Of a DNA stretch of 64,000 bases, positions 37,602 to 49,345 are shown piece by piece. Position 1 is the first letter of the stretch, and each line of letters starts with the position of its first letter. The stretch is from assembly GCF_937616625.2 (NCBI RefSeq), contig NC_065575.1, forward strand, positions 22,120,001 through 22,184,000. The letters run 5' to 3'. Source of the stretch: Mercurialis annua (Eukaryota > Streptophyta > Magnoliopsida > Malpighiales > Euphorbiaceae). The notes below the pieces were generated by a model. That model was not told where the DNA came from, ran no database searches, and saw only the letters and a list, made by a program, of their open reading frames with translations. The translations under genes and the position numbers were made by a program.

Positions 37602-38044
37602 TGTCACGACCCAATTTCATGAATCGTGACCGGCGCTAGGGTATGGGTATGGTTGTACCAAAACCCGTAGCAAGCCTTGCGGAAATCAATTAACCATTTA
37701 AACCTGCAGAAAACTGCTCGGGGGCAACCGAGACTCCAACCTAGGTCTAGCACTTTATATTACAGTTCTAATATAAATAATTTAAGTATCTGAAATATTC
37801 CACAACATGCCTTAAATATAATAATAAAATATTCCAGTGTAAACATGCTAATAATAAATAATCGGTCTAATCGACAACCCCAATGTAATAACAAACGTAA
37901 TATATAAACTAGTTCTACTGCGGTCTAAGAGTTTGAAAATAGAAACTAGTTTAATAACAATAAAACCTCCGAGGAATCAAAAGAATCGGAGTGGACCAGC
38001 TTTCAAATCATAAACCTGGAAAATTTGGGAAAACAACGGGGTCA

Positions 38045-38049
38045 GATAT
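38045..38049. other. Target site duplication GATAT (left copy)
   Basis: GATAT immediately left of the inner element; repeated at 49341-49345. The joined target reads GGGGTCAGATATACTGAGAT, as in the other LTRs. Confidence 0.93.
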
Positions 38050-38811
38050 TGTCACGACCCATTTTCATGAATCGCGACCGGCGCTAGGGTATGGGTAATG
38101 TAGCACCGAAACCCGTAGCTAGCCTTTCATTTAATTCATAAACACATAAATCTGCAGAAAACCAATGCTCGGGGGCAACCGAGACTTCAGCCTAACTAGC
38201 AGTTATAATAATCAACAGTTAATATAACATGCTTATTCAATTTTGAGTCTAAAATAGGCATAACATAAATAATCCGAAATAAATACATAACATGCCAGAG
38301 CAATATAACCAGTCAGACCAATCCGACAAACAACTGTAATAATAATAAAGACGTCTAGTCAACTACTGCGGTCTAAGAATAAAATAGTTTGACAGTTTAT
38401 CAAAATAAACGGAACCTCCGAGGAAAAGTAAATGCGGAGATCACCAGACTCTCTCAGATCATAACCCTGGGAAAAATTGGGAAAACAACGGGGTCAGATA
38501 TACTGAGATGAGTTCATACCACTATTTACATTTATTAAGTGGAAAACCTTTAAAACGTTTAAAACATTTAATAACGATATTACAGATAATAGTTGGAACC
38601 ATAATCCACAATTCTAAAATAATAATCATAATCCAATAGGTCTGGTCCCGAGAGCTGAGCTACACCGAGTTACCACTAACCACACTTATACCAGAGTCCC
38701 GAGAGCTGAGCTACACCGAGTTACTCTACCTGGTCCCGAGAGCTACGCTCACACCGAGTTACCATATTTCCATATATACCTTACCCAGATCAATACCGGT
38801 GCGCACGCAGT

Positions 38812-38830
38812 CCTAATGATGCCCATTAGG
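38812..38830 (-). promoter_or_regulatory. Conserved LTR hairpin, family A version
   Basis: CCTAATG, loop ATGCC, CATTAGG between CAGT and TAGC. The identical copy in the other LTR is at 47170-47188. Confidence 0.7.
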
Positions 38831-40635
38831 TAGCATGTTCCAACTAAGAGCCATAATATAAAACAGTTCGAAATATACGTACAGTATATTTATTTAATAT
38901 TAAAATAACAATTTACTTAATAAAGCGGTAAATAGTAAATATAAACTCACTGCTTGCTAATCCGCGTGAAATACCGGCAAGCAACTAACTCTGGTTCGCC
39001 TCTGAAGCACGAACAGTAGACGAGTCTAGACAAATAAAATAATTATTAAAATCAGACCCTAACTCTAGAGAGTACTAGACACCACATAAGACTAGCACAA
39101 TTAACACGTAGTAAATAAACAATCCAAAGTAACACAAATATATCCAAAAGGTAATAAAACCCAATTAATATAAGTCTATTGAGTTCCCGCTTAAAATCCA
39201 ATATATAAATATTATTTAATAACTTTAAATAATAAATAATTTCCAAATAGTGGGTTAGCCGAGTTATCACTAACTGCCAAGCTAACTTCACTTGTCGGAT
39301 GACCCAAGTCTAATCCGACTCAAAACGTTTATCAAATATAAACCCGAGTTTATATACATAAAACAATTTAACAAAATAAAATCCATTTTAAAAGCGGAAC
39401 TCAACAACTTCAATTCTAAGTAACCCAAGTTACAAATCAAAACTTAATCATTTTAAGTGAATAAAAGTTTTAGGGACTAAATCATACTTTAGCCAATTAG
39501 GGACTAAACTGTACTTTTGCCAATTAGGGACTAAATTGTACTTTAGCCAATTTGATATCCAAAAATCAATTTAATCTCTTTTGTTTATAATTAAAACCAA
39601 ATACTAAGCTATTAATCAAAATCCACTTAAACAAGTTATAAATTAAGTTTAAGGGCTAAATTGTAATTTAGCCAATTTTTACCAACTCGAAACATAACAA
39701 AATTACCCGAGTAATTATGTTAATTTAGATTATAAAAATATCGTTTACAAGTATCACTTATAAATTATAACGAAATCCAAGGTATTATCAAATCAATAGG
39801 TAAAGTTTAACTTAATGAATTTATTTGATTTAGGCAAAACAATTGAGTGATCAAAGGAGTCTTTTCACCATCTTCCTCCTTTCAAAACAAAGAAACCCGC
39901 CAACCTTAAACAACCAATTCACCATTTTTTTATGTTTCTGAAACTAAGTTCATTCATCAATCTTATCAAAACCAAAGCAACCTAATAGCCATAAATCAAT
40001 CCAAATCAACATAACACAAATGCTACACACCCATAATCATTTAACACGAAGAATCAAACCACAACGTTAACTGCCGACTCCAACTCTCAACACGAAAGTG
40101 GAAAATGGATTGATAACTCCATGAAATCATAAACTAACAAATAACCCTAGAGATCTATAAGCCAAACAATCAAATCCATGGCCAAAGGAAAACAAAATGG
40201 TTCGGCAGAACCCACAAAACCAAAACAGAAATATGCCGAACTCAAAACGATAACCGTACGGCGATTGAAACGGGATCGATTACGTACCGTTTAGCAAAAA
40301 CTGAGGTAGGGAAACGTAGGGAATTGAGTCTAGAACGTCTGAGATCAAACAGTTTTGATTTCGACCTAGAAACGAATGAGAACGACTCAAATTACGTAAT
40401 GCCGTTTCAAAACAAAATCTGAAAATCAAAGGAATAATGAACACTTACTGAACAGCAACTTTGGAGGATGATTACGGATTCGATAATCAGCGAAAGAACG
40501 AAAGGAGAGTGGCTAGGGTTAGATTGCAGTGTGATCTAGGTTTTCTATGAAGAAATCGACTTAAAATAACGTAGGGAAGTGAGCCGTAAACGAGTTCGAA
40601 GTGGTCCAAACGAAAGGGTCCACGGGAACAAATGG

Positions 40636-40826
40636 TTCTCGAACGGGAATGGCCCTTCAGGCCTGATTCCCGTTCGAGAATGGCCTGGTCTCGAACGAGA
40701 CCAGGCCTACCAATGGATTCTCGTTCGAGAATCCTTGGATTCTCGAACGAGAACCAACGTTTTTCCTCAGGTCTCGATTGAGACCTGAGTCAAACGGAAG
40801 TGGTTCAACCACTACGGTTGAACCAC
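40636..40826 (-). promoter_or_regulatory. Cluster of six perfect inverted repeats in U3
   Basis: Consecutive perfect inverted repeats: 15-bp arms (40636-40650 with 40666-40680), 12-bp arms (40682-40707, centre AA), 9-bp arms (40715-40734, centre TT), 6-bp arms (40740-40753), 10-bp arms (40766-40789, loop GATT) and 11-bp arms (40800-40826, loop ACTAC). The first four share the centre CGAACG/CGTTCG and contain TTCnnGAA in several places. The cluster lies 157-347 bp from the LTR start on the element strand. The same cluster is at 48994-49184 in the 5' LTR, where it would lie in the promoter region. Function is inferred. Confidence 0.65.
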
Positions 40827-40982
40827 AAACCAAAGAAGAAAAATCTTTTTTTTTTAAAAAAAAAAACGAACCAAAACGAATCGAACCACGAAAATCTACG
40901 AAACTTCAAATACCCCTCAAAACACATCCGGAACCACGTCGGAAATTAACAAAATAAATTCAAAATTTTACGGGATATTACA

Positions 40983-40992
40983 TTCTCCCCAA
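40983..40992 (-). promoter_or_regulatory. Polypurine tract of the family A element
   Basis: TTGGGGAGAA on the element strand directly next to the 3' LTR; start point of plus-strand DNA synthesis in LTR elements. Confidence 0.85.
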
Positions 40993-41099
40993 CTAATTAA
41001 AAATTCGTCCTCGAATTTAACACGATAAGCAATTACCATTAGAATAACACGTAACACAAGTAAAAATCATAAAAGTCACAGAAATCAAGATATCGTACC

Positions 41100-44000
41100 T
41101 CACGGAAATAGAAAAGGATAGCGATTACGCATATCCGACTCGGTCTCCCAAGTACACTCCTCTACAGAATGATTGCGCCAGAGAACTTTGACCATCGGAA
41201 TCTCCTTGTTCCGTAATTTACGCACCTGCGTATCAACAATCTCAACTGGCTGTTCTTCATAGGACAGCTCCTGGTCAATCTCGACACTCTGAGGCACAAT
41301 CACGTGCGAAGTATCAGAAACGCACTTTCTCAACATAGAAACGTGAAACACAGGATGTACTAACGACATGTCTGGCGGTAGAACCAGACGATAAGCCACA
41401 GCTCCAATCCTCTCCGAAATCTCATAAGGACCAATATACCTCGGTGCCAATTTCCCCTTGACACCAAAACGAACCACGCCCTTCATAGGCGAAACCCGAA
41501 GAAACACGAAATCACCAACATGAAACTCAATGTCTTTCCTCTTCGGATCAGCATAACTCTTATGCCGACTAAAAGCAGTCTCTAACCTCCGTTTGATCAA
41601 CGGTACCTTCTCTGAGGTAATCTGAATAATCTCCGCTCCCGAGAGTTTACGCTCTCCGACCTCCTCCCAACAGATAGGAGATCTACACTTGCGCCCGTAC
41701 AAAGCCTCATACGGCGCCATCTCGATACTCGCGTGGTAACTGTTGTTATAAGAAAACTCAATCAACGGCAATTGAGTATCCCAGCTACCCCGAAAATCAA
41801 GAACACACATCCTGAGCATATCCTCCAACGTCTGAATAGTCCTCTCAGACTGACCGTCAGTCTGAGGATGAAAAGCTGTACTGAAATCCAACCGAGAACC
41901 CAAGGATTCCTGTAACGCTTTCCAGAACCTTGAAGTAAACACAGAACCTCTGTCTGAAACAATAGAAACCGGTACACCATGCAAACTGACAATCCTGTCG
42001 ATGTACAACTGAGCCAACCTCGAAGCAGTATACGAAACCTTGATCGGTAGGAAATGAGCTGACTTGGTCATACGGTCAACTATCACCCAGATGGAATCGT
42101 ACCCCTGTCGAGTACGTGGTAAACCAACAACAAAATCCATAGCAATCCGCTCCCACTTCCATTCTGGAATAGGTAGTGGTTGCAGATAGCCAAAAGGTCT
42201 CTGATGCTCCAGCTTCACCTGCTGACAAGTCAGGCACTTAGAAACATACTCAGCGACATCCTTCTTCATCCCGCTCCACCAGTAGGTACCCTTAAGATCA
42301 TGGTACATCTTAGTAGAACCCGGATGAACACTATAAGCAGACTTGTGCGCTTCTTCCAGAATCTGGTCTCTCAAACCATCTGAATCCGGAACACACAATC
42401 TCGAACCATGTCTCAGAAATCCATCCACAAAAGTAAACTCAGAATTACTGTCCTGCTGAACCTCCTCAATAATCCGCTTCAACTGTGGATCCTCAGCTTG
42501 TACAGCTTTGATCCGATCAATCAAAACGGGTTGCACTTGCAACTGTGCTAACAAACAACCAGTCTGAGAAATCTGAAAACCATAGCCCGAAGCTATCAAA
42601 CTGTGCCACTCTCTCACCATGGGTCTACGCCCAATTTCCGAAATATGAGCCAAGCTGCCCGAAGACTTGCGACTCAGCGCATCGGCTACCACATTAGCCT
42701 TACCAGGGTGGTACTGAATAGTACAGTCGTAGTCTTTCAGCAACTCTATCCACCTCCTCTGTCTCAAGTTCAATTCTCTCTGATCAAAGATATACTTCAG
42801 ACTCTTATGATCAGTGAAAATCTCACAAGTAGCACCATACAAATAATGCCTCCAGATTTTTAGCGCAAAAACCACAGCTGCCAACTCTAAATCATGAGTA
42901 GGGTAATTTACCTCATGCTTCTTCAACTGTCTGGAAGCATAGGCAATCACCTGTCCATGTTGCATCAGAACGCAACCCAAACCAATCCGAGACGCATCAC
43001 AATACACTGTGAAACCGTCAATGCCAGAAGGCAATGCCAAAACCGGAGCTGTAGTCAAAATCTCCTTAAGCTTCTCAAATCTCGCCTCGCACTTGTCAGT
43101 CCACTCAAACTTGACACCCTTCTGTGTCAGTTTAGTCAAAGGTGCAGATATTCTGGAGAAATCTTGTACGAACCTACGATAGTAGCCAGCTAAACCCAGA
43201 AAACTTCTGATCTCGGTAACTGACCTTGGCCTCTGCCAATCCATAACCGCCTCAATCTTCTTCGGATCAACCTTGATCCCATCTTTCGACACCACGTGTC
43301 CTAGAAATGTAACCTGATCCAACCAGAACTCACATTTTGAGAACTTAGCGTACAACTGATGCTCACGCAACGTCTGTAGTATAGTCCTCAAATGATAAGC
43401 ATGCTCCTCCTCACTCCGAGAATAGATCAATATGTCATCAATGAAGACGATCACAAATTGATCCAAAAACGGCTTGAACACTCTGTTCATCATATCCATA
43501 AACGCTGCTGGTGCGTTCGTCAGACCAAAGGACATAACCAGAAACTCAAAATGTCCATAACGAGTCCGAAAAGCAGTCTTAGGCACATCTGCATCACGGA
43601 TCCGAAGCTGATGATACCCAGACCTCAAATCAATCTTGGAAAAACACTTCGCACCCTGCAACTGGTCAAACAGATCATCGATGCGAGGAAGAGGATATCT
43701 GTTCTTGACAGTAGCCTTATTCAACTGTCTGTAGTCGATACACAGCCAAAAGGAACCGTCTTTCTTCTTTACAAACAGAACTGGAGCACCCCACGGAGAA
43801 GTACTCGGTCTGATGAACCCGCTATCCAACAACTCTTGTAACTGGTCCTTCAACTCCTTCAGCTCTGCAGGAGCCATCCGATACGGCGGTATCGAAATCG
43901 GAGCTGTACCAGAAACCACATCAATGCAAAACTCAATATCACGATCAGGTGGTAATCCAGGCAATTCCTCTGGAAACACATCAGTGAACTCATTCACTAT

Positions 44001-46067
44001 CGGAACACTATGCATATCACCACTACTAGTCTCCAAATCACGAACCACAGCAAGAAAACCCTGGCAACCCTTGCCTAACATCCGCTTCGCCTTGATGGCG
44101 GAAATCAGATTCTTAGGTGTCTCTGCCTTTTCTCCCTGAAAGGAAAAAGGTAGATCACCTGGAATCCTGAACTCGACTGACTTCCCTCGACAGTCAATAG
44201 AAGCAAAGTGGCGTGACAACCAGTCCATCCCCAAGATAACATCAAAAGAAAGAATGTCAAGTACAATCAAATCAGCACATAATTCTCTACCCTGAATAAC
44301 CACAGGACAGGAAGAATAAACAACGTCTACTACTACACCTTCAGACATAGGTGTAGACACAGCTAGAGGTTCACTTAAAACAGATGGTGCCATACCCAAT
44401 TTCCCAGCAAAACATGTAGATACAAACGAATGGGTTGCACCCGCATCAAATAACACTAAAGCATCTATAGAAGAAATCGGAATGGTACCTTGCACCACAG
44501 CATTTGATGCACGCGCATCCTGAGGAGTAAGTGCGAACACTCTGGCCTGACCCTGCGGCTGCTGCTGTGAACTCTGTCCAGTACCATAACCGTTGGAACC
44601 TCTACCGCCGTTACCACGGCCACCAAAACCTCTGCCACCAGAACCACGGCCCCGCTGGCCACCAAAAGATGCTGCAGGTTGAGAGTACCCTACAGACTGT
44701 GTAAACGCAGGTCTCTGCTGCTGATAAGATGACTGCGCCACACTGGAGTTAGACATCTGCTGCCCAGATGTCGGACACTCCCTAGAAAAATGACCCGGCT
44801 GGCCGCAAGTAAAACAACCTCCAGGAGCTAACTGACACTGACCAAAGTGCCTGCGTCTGCAATTCTGGCAGAACGGAATGTTCGATCCACCACTGTACCC
44901 GCGTCCTGAACCACGGTTGCTCCCACTGCTACTGGAACTGTACGGAGCACTCCTGGCACTATGCCTCCCTTTGTTGTGAGTCCGTCGACTCCCCCTGTTG
45001 GCCTGAGAAGAGCCACTGTAGTAGTTCCCACTACCATGCTGCACTGGGGCCTGCTGCCCCCCACTAGGAACGTCACTCTTTCCCTTTTGATTCTGGAAAG
45101 GGTCAGAGATCGTTCCAAACTGAACCATCGAATTCTCCATCCGTCGCGCACTATCCACTAACCGGGCAAACTCCATGTTTGTCCCTATCAGCAAAGGGAG
45201 AAACTCCGAGCCTAAACCCCTAACATAACGGTCGTTCACTCGCTCTTGATCACCCTGAAGATCTGTAGCAAACCGCCCCAAACGTACAAACTCAGTAGTG
45301 TAGTCTGTCACTGATCTATCCCCCTTCTTCAAATTTAGCAGCTTTTCTCTGAAACTCTCAGTAACAGAGAAGGGTAGATAGTAACCTCTGAACCTGATCA
45401 CAAAATCAGCCCAAGACAAAGTATCCATAACTGGCCTGATGTTATCACGATACCAGTCCTTAGCTGGACCCTTCAGCGACATCTCCACAAGCATCACTGA
45501 TTGACGATCAGAAGCTTGAATCCTCTGACTGTTGTACTCAAATTCCTCCAAAAAGTCAAGAGCATCCCCGGTACTATCAAAAGAAGTCGGATTCAACTTC
45601 AAGTAGGTCATCACCAACTCTCTGTCCGTTGGAATATGACCGACACCAGCAAGTCCACCAATACCAGCTACAGCACCAACCTGAGGTTGCTGTTGCTGCG
45701 CTAACTGACCCAGTATATTACACTGATTCTGCAGTAGAGCCTGATTGTTCTGCATCTCGACGACGCCAGCCAAGAAGGTAGTGAAGTCGAACGCTTGCAT
45801 ATTTGGTGCTTGTTGCACCTCTGGTGCCTGCTGCACATTCGGTGCCTGAACACCTGCTGCACCGCGTCCTCTAGCTCCACCTCTACCAGCACCAGCTCCT
45901 CTGCCCCTACCAGCACCTCTACCTCTGCCAGCACCTCCACCTCGACCACGTCCAGCATTAGCCTGAACTGGTGGTACGTTCTGATCGACTTCCATGGAAA
46001 TCGCATCATCAGCCACAGCTTCTTGCTCTGCCGCAGCACGAGCACGAGTACGAATAACGTTGTCCAT
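41100..46067 (-). CDS. gag-pol: Gag-Pol polyprotein of a Tekay-type chromovirus
   Basis: A 1655-residue single-frame polyprotein that copies the element's RNA and inserts the DNA into chromatin. Domains in order: Gly/Arg-rich N-terminus (39-71); Retrotrans_gag capsid region (about 150-310); zinc knuckles at 400-411 (variant CX2CX3HX3C) and 418-431 (CX2CX4HX4C); aspartic protease with DAGATHSF at 541-548, Ala standing where Thr or Ser is usual; reverse transcriptase (about 700-900) with D813 and FIDD at 875-878; RNase H with D1024, E1061, D1086 and D1129; integrase with H1241, H1248, C1278, C1281 and the DDE triad D1311, D1372, E1408 (exact DX35E spacing); GPY/F-type module near 1539-1564; C-terminal chromodomain (about 1606-1655, KVLW...CTWETESDM), which in this lineage directs insertion to marked heterochromatin. 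The start is the first ATG of the frame, 340 bp inside the LTR. No stop or frameshift separates gag and pol. All key residues are intact, so it may be functional. Confidence 0.97.
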   Translation of the reverse strand: MDNVIRTRARAAAEQEAVADDAISMEVDQNVPPVQANAGRGRGGGAGRGRGAGRGRGAGAGRGGARGRGAAGVQAPNVQQAPEVQQAPNMQAFDFTTFLAGVVEMQNNQALLQNQCNILGQLAQQQQPQVGAVAGIGGLAGVGHIPTDRELVMTYLKLNPTSFDSTGDALDFLEEFEYNSQRIQASDRQSVMLVEMSLKGPAKDWYRDNIRPVMDTLSWADFVIRFRGYYLPFSVTESFREKLLNLKKGDRSVTDYTTEFVRLGRFATDLQGDQERVNDRYVRGLGSEFLPLLIGTNMEFARLVDSARRMENSMVQFGTISDPFQNQKGKSDVPSGGQQAPVQHGSGNYYSGSSQANRGSRRTHNKGRHSARSAPYSSSSSGSNRGSGRGYSGGSNIPFCQNCRRRHFGQCQLAPGGCFTCGQPGHFSRECPTSGQQMSNSSVAQSSYQQQRPAFTQSVGYSQPAASFGGQRGRGSGGRGFGGRGNGGRGSNGYGTGQSSQQQPQGQARVFALTPQDARASNAVVQGTIPISSIDALVLFDAGATHSFVSTCFAGKLGMAPSVLSEPLAVSTPMSEGVVVDVVYSSCPVVIQGRELCADLIVLDILSFDVILGMDWLSRHFASIDCRGKSVEFRIPGDLPFSFQGEKAETPKNLISAIKAKRMLGKGCQGFLAVVRDLETSSGDMHSVPIVNEFTDVFPEELPGLPPDRDIEFCIDVVSGTAPISIPPYRMAPAELKELKDQLQELLDSGFIRPSTSPWGAPVLFVKKKDGSFWLCIDYRQLNKATVKNRYPLPRIDDLFDQLQGAKCFSKIDLRSGYHQLRIRDADVPKTAFRTRYGHFEFLVMSFGLTNAPAAFMDMMNRVFKPFLDQFVIVFIDDILIYSRSEEEHAYHLRTILQTLREHQLYAKFSKCEFWLDQVTFLGHVVSKDGIKVDPKKIEAVMDWQRPRSVTEIRSFLGLAGYYRRFVQDFSRISAPLTKLTQKGVKFEWTDKCEARFEKLKEILTTAPVLALPSGIDGFTVYCDASRIGLGCVLMQHGQVIAYASRQLKKHEVNYPTHDLELAAVVFALKIWRHYLYGATCEIFTDHKSLKYIFDQRELNLRQRRWIELLKDYDCTIQYHPGKANVVADALSRKSSGSLAHISEIGRRPMVREWHSLIASGYGFQISQTGCLLAQLQVQPVLIDRIKAVQAEDPQLKRIIEEVQQDSNSEFTFVDGFLRHGSRLCVPDSDGLRDQILEEAHKSAYSVHPGSTKMYHDLKGTYWWSGMKKDVAEYVSKCLTCQQVKLEHQRPFGYLQPLPIPEWKWERIAMDFVVGLPRTRQGYDSIWVIVDRMTKSAHFLPIKVSYTASRLAQLYIDRIVSLHGVPVSIVSDRGSVFTSRFWKALQESLGSRLDFSTAFHPQTDGQSERTIQTLEDMLRMCVLDFRGSWDTQLPLIEFSYNNSYHASIEMAPYEALYGRKCRSPICWEEVGERKLSGAEIIQITSEKVPLIKRRLETAFSRHKSYADPKRKDIEFHVGDFVFLRVSPMKGVVRFGVKGKLAPRYIGPYEISERIGAVAYRLVLPPDMSLVHPVFHVSMLRKCVSDTSHVIVPQSVEIDQELSYEEQPVEIVDTQVRKLRNKEIPMVKVLWRNHSVEECTWETESDMRNRYPFLFP

Positions 46068-46407
46068 ATCCTAAGATTGAACGACAACAATTTAAATAAC
46101 AGATATTTCATACCCAAGTATGAACAAAACAAGCAACATATAGGATTTCCCAAGAATTCAACAGCAATAAAATGTTCACCCAAGTGAAATAAAATTAACA
46201 TTTAACAACATCAAATAAACATACAATGACTGACTCGACGCAATCCTATTGGTGTAGGCAGAATGTTTTAAAATCAAAAGATGACGTCTTTAAAGACATG
46301 ACAGAATCCTATATCCGCAGTAGTTCCTAAGACACAACCATACTTAACAGAGTAAACACATAGCAAGCAATGGCCTTGGTTTGAAACCAAAGCTCTGATA
46401 CCAAGTT
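46068..46407 (-). other. 5' leader of the family A element
   Basis: 340-bp untranslated region between the 5' LTR and the Gag-Pol ATG. It starts with the primer site and is conserved with the leaders at 1022-1362 and, in its LTR-proximal half, 27572-27748. A packaging role is plausible but not shown. Confidence 0.8.
46392..46403 (-). promoter_or_regulatory. Primer binding site, initiator Met tRNA
   Basis: TGGTATCAGAGC on the element strand, four bases from the end of the 5' LTR. Confidence 0.93.
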
Positions 46408-49340
46408 TGTCACGACCCATTTTCATGAATCGCGACCGGCGCTAGGGTATGGGTAATGTAGCACCGAAACCCGTAGCTAGCCTTTCATTTAATTCATAAA
46501 CACATAAATCTGCAGAAAACCAATGCTCGGGGGCAACCGAGACTTCAGCCTAACTAGCAGTTATAATAATCAACAGTTAATATAACATGCTTATTCAATT
46601 TTGAGTCTAAAATAGGCATAACATAAATAATCCGAAATAAATACATAACATGCCAGAGCAATATAACCAGTCAGACCAATCCGACAAACAACTGTAATAA
46701 TAATAAAGACGTCTAGTCAACTACTGCGGTCTAAGAATAAAATAGTTTGACAGTTTATCAAAATAAACGGAACCTCCGAGGAAAAGTAAATGCGGAGATC
46801 ACCAGACTCTCTCAGATCATAACCCTGGGAAAAATTGGGAAAACAACGGGGTCAGATATACTGAGATGAGTTCATACCACTATTTACATTTATTAAGTGG
46901 AAAACCTTTAAAACGTTTAAAACATTTAATAACGATATTACAGATAATAGTTGGAACCATAATCCACAATTCTAAAATAATAATCATAATCCAATAGGTC
47001 TGGTCCCGAGAGCTGAGCTACACCGAGTTACCACTAACCACACTTATACCAGAGTCCCGAGAGCTGAGCTACACCGAGTTACTCTACCTGGTCCCGAGAG
47101 CTACGCTCACACCGAGTTACCATATTTCCATATATACCTTACCCAGATCAATACCGGTGCGCACGCAGTCCTAATGATGCCCATTAGGTAGCATGTTCCA
47201 ACTAAGAGCCATAATATAAAACAGTTCGAAATATACGTACAGTATATTTATTTAATATTAAAATAACAATTTACTTAATAAAGCGGTAAATAGTAAATAT
47301 AAACTCACTGCTTGCTAATCCGCGTGAAATACCGGCAAGCAACTAACTCTGGTTCGCCTCTGAAGCACGAACAGTAGACGAGTCTAGACAAATAAAATAA
47401 TTATTAAAATCAGACCCTAACTCTAGAGAGTACTAGACACCACATAAGACTAGCACAATTAACACGTAGTAAATAAACAATCCAAAGTAACACAAATATA
47501 TCCAAAAGGTAATAAAACCCAATTAATATAAGTCTATTGAGTTCCCGCTTAAAATCCAATATATAAATATTATTTAATAACTTTAAATAATAAATAATTT
47601 CCAAATAGTGGGTTAGCCGAGTTATCACTAACTGCCAAGCTAACTTCACTTGTCGGATGACCCAAGTCTAATCCGACTCAAAACGTTTATCAAATATAAA
47701 CCCGAGTTTATATACATAAAACAATTTAACAAAATAAAATCCATTTTAAAAGCGGAACTCAACAACTTCAATTCTAAGTAACCCAAGTTACAAATCAAAA
47801 CTTAATCATTTTAAGTGAATAAAAGTTTTAGGGACTAAATCATACTTTAGCCAATTAGGGACTAAACTGTACTTTTGCCAATTAGGGACTAAATTGTACT
47901 TTAGCCAATTTGATATCCAAAAATCAATTTAATCTCTTTTGTTTATAATTAAAACCAAATACTAAGCTATTAATCAAAATCCACTTAAACAAGTTATAAA
48001 TTAAGTTTAAGGGCTAAATTGTAATTTAGCCAATTTTTACCAACTCGAAACATAACAAAATTACCCGAGTAATTATGTTAATTTAGATTATAAAAATATC
48101 GTTTACAAGTATCACTTATAAATTATAACGAAATCCAAGGTATTATCAAATCAATAGGTAAAGTTTAACTTAATGAATTTATTTGATTTAGGCAAAACAA
48201 TTGAGTGATCAAAGGAGTCTTTTCACCATCTTCCTCCTTTCAAAACAAAGAAACCCGCCAACCTTAAACAACCAATTCACCATTTTTTTATGTTTCTGAA
48301 ACTAAGTTCATTCATCAATCTTATCAAAACCAAAGCAACCTAATAGCCATAAATCAATCCAAATCAACATAACACAAATGCTACACACCCATAATCATTT
48401 AACACGAAGAATCAAACCACAACGTTAACTGCCGACTCCAACTCTCAACACGAAAGTGGAAAATGGATTGATAACTCCATGAAATCATAAACTAACAAAT
48501 AACCCTAGAGATCTATAAGCCAAACAATCAAATCCATGGCCAAAGGAAAACAAAATGGTTCGGCAGAACCCACAAAACCAAAACAGAAATATGCCGAACT
48601 CAAAACGATAACCGTACGGCGATTGAAACGGGATCGATTACGTACCGTTTAGCAAAAACTGAGGTAGGGAAACGTAGGGAATTGAGTCTAGAACGTCTGA
48701 GATCAAACAGTTTTGATTTCGACCTAGAAACGAATGAGAACGACTCAAATTACGTAATGCCGTTTCAAAACAAAATCTGAAAATCAAAGGAATAATGAAC
48801 ACTTACTGAACAGCAACTTTGGAGGATGATTACGGATTCGATAATCAGCGAAAGAACGAAAGGAGAGTGGCTAGGGTTAGATTGCAGTGTGATCTAGGTT
48901 TTCTATGAAGAAATCGACTTAAAATAACGTAGGGAAGTGAGCCGTAAACGAGTTCGAAGTGGTCCAAACGAAAGGGTCCACGGGAACAAATGGTTCTCGA
49001 ACGGGAATGGCCCTTCAGGCCTGATTCCCGTTCGAGAATGGCCTGGTCTCGAACGAGACCAGGCCTACCAATGGATTCTCGTTCGAGAATCCTTGGATTC
49101 TCGAACGAGAACCAACGTTTTTCCTCAGGTCTCGATTGAGACCTGAGTCAAACGGAAGTGGTTCAACCACTACGGTTGAACCACAAACCAAAGAAGAAAA
49201 ATCTTTTTTTTTTAAAAAAAAAAACGAACCAAAACGAATCGAACCACGAAAATCTACGAAACTTCAAATACCCCTCAAAACACATCCGGAACCACGTCGG
49301 AAATTAACAAAATAAATTCAAAATTTTACGGGATATTACA
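46408..49340 (-). repeat. 5' LTR of the complete family A element (2933 bp)
   Basis: Same length as the 3' LTR, with every landmark shifted by exactly 8358 bp: hairpin 47170-47188, palindrome cluster 48994-49184. This copy would drive transcription leftward through the polyprotein. No clear TATA box is seen downstream of the cluster; the best is a weak TTATTTTAAG near 48918-48927. Confidence 0.96.
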
Positions 49341-49345
49341 GATAT
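49341..49345. other. Target site duplication GATAT (right copy)
   Basis: Follows the terminal CA of the inner element and matches 38045-38049. Confidence 0.93.

Larger units (their letters stand above)
38050..40982 (-). repeat. 3' LTR of the complete family A element (2933 bp)
   Basis: TGTCACGACCC to GGGATATTACA. It contains three CCGAGAGCTGAGCTACACCG-type modules (38643-38763), the hairpin at 38812, three tandem 'tagggactaaa' modules (about 39473-39552) and the palindrome cluster at 40636-40826. Open frames at 39052-39291 and 40579-40788 have no support as genes. Confidence 0.96.
38050..49340 (-). mobile_element. Complete Tekay-type Ty3/gypsy chromovirus (11,291 bp)
   Basis: Everything an autonomous element needs is in place: two 2933-bp LTRs at a constant offset of 8358 bp, primer site for initiator Met tRNA, 340-bp leader, one uninterrupted 1655-codon Gag-Pol frame with C-terminal chromodomain, polypurine tract and a 5-bp target duplication. 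I found no LTR difference in the stretches compared. That points to a very recent insertion, the youngest event in the window. It sits inside an older solo LTR of a related family, which itself sits in satellite. Confidence 0.96.

Noticed and set aside
39052..39291. 79-codon frame, repeated at 47410-47649
   Set aside because: It lies in the two LTRs of one element and is duplicated with them. It has no domain and no support in the older LTR.
40579..40788. 69-codon frame, repeated at 48937-49146, and its counterpart at 3869-4153
   Set aside because: Created by the U3 palindromes; peptide sequence is not conserved between the LTRs.
41733..46201. Several frames overlapping the polyprotein in other frames and on the other strand, including the Thr/Ser-rich frame at 45795-46187
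   Set aside because: Shadows of the Gag-Pol frame; no start context or domain of their own.
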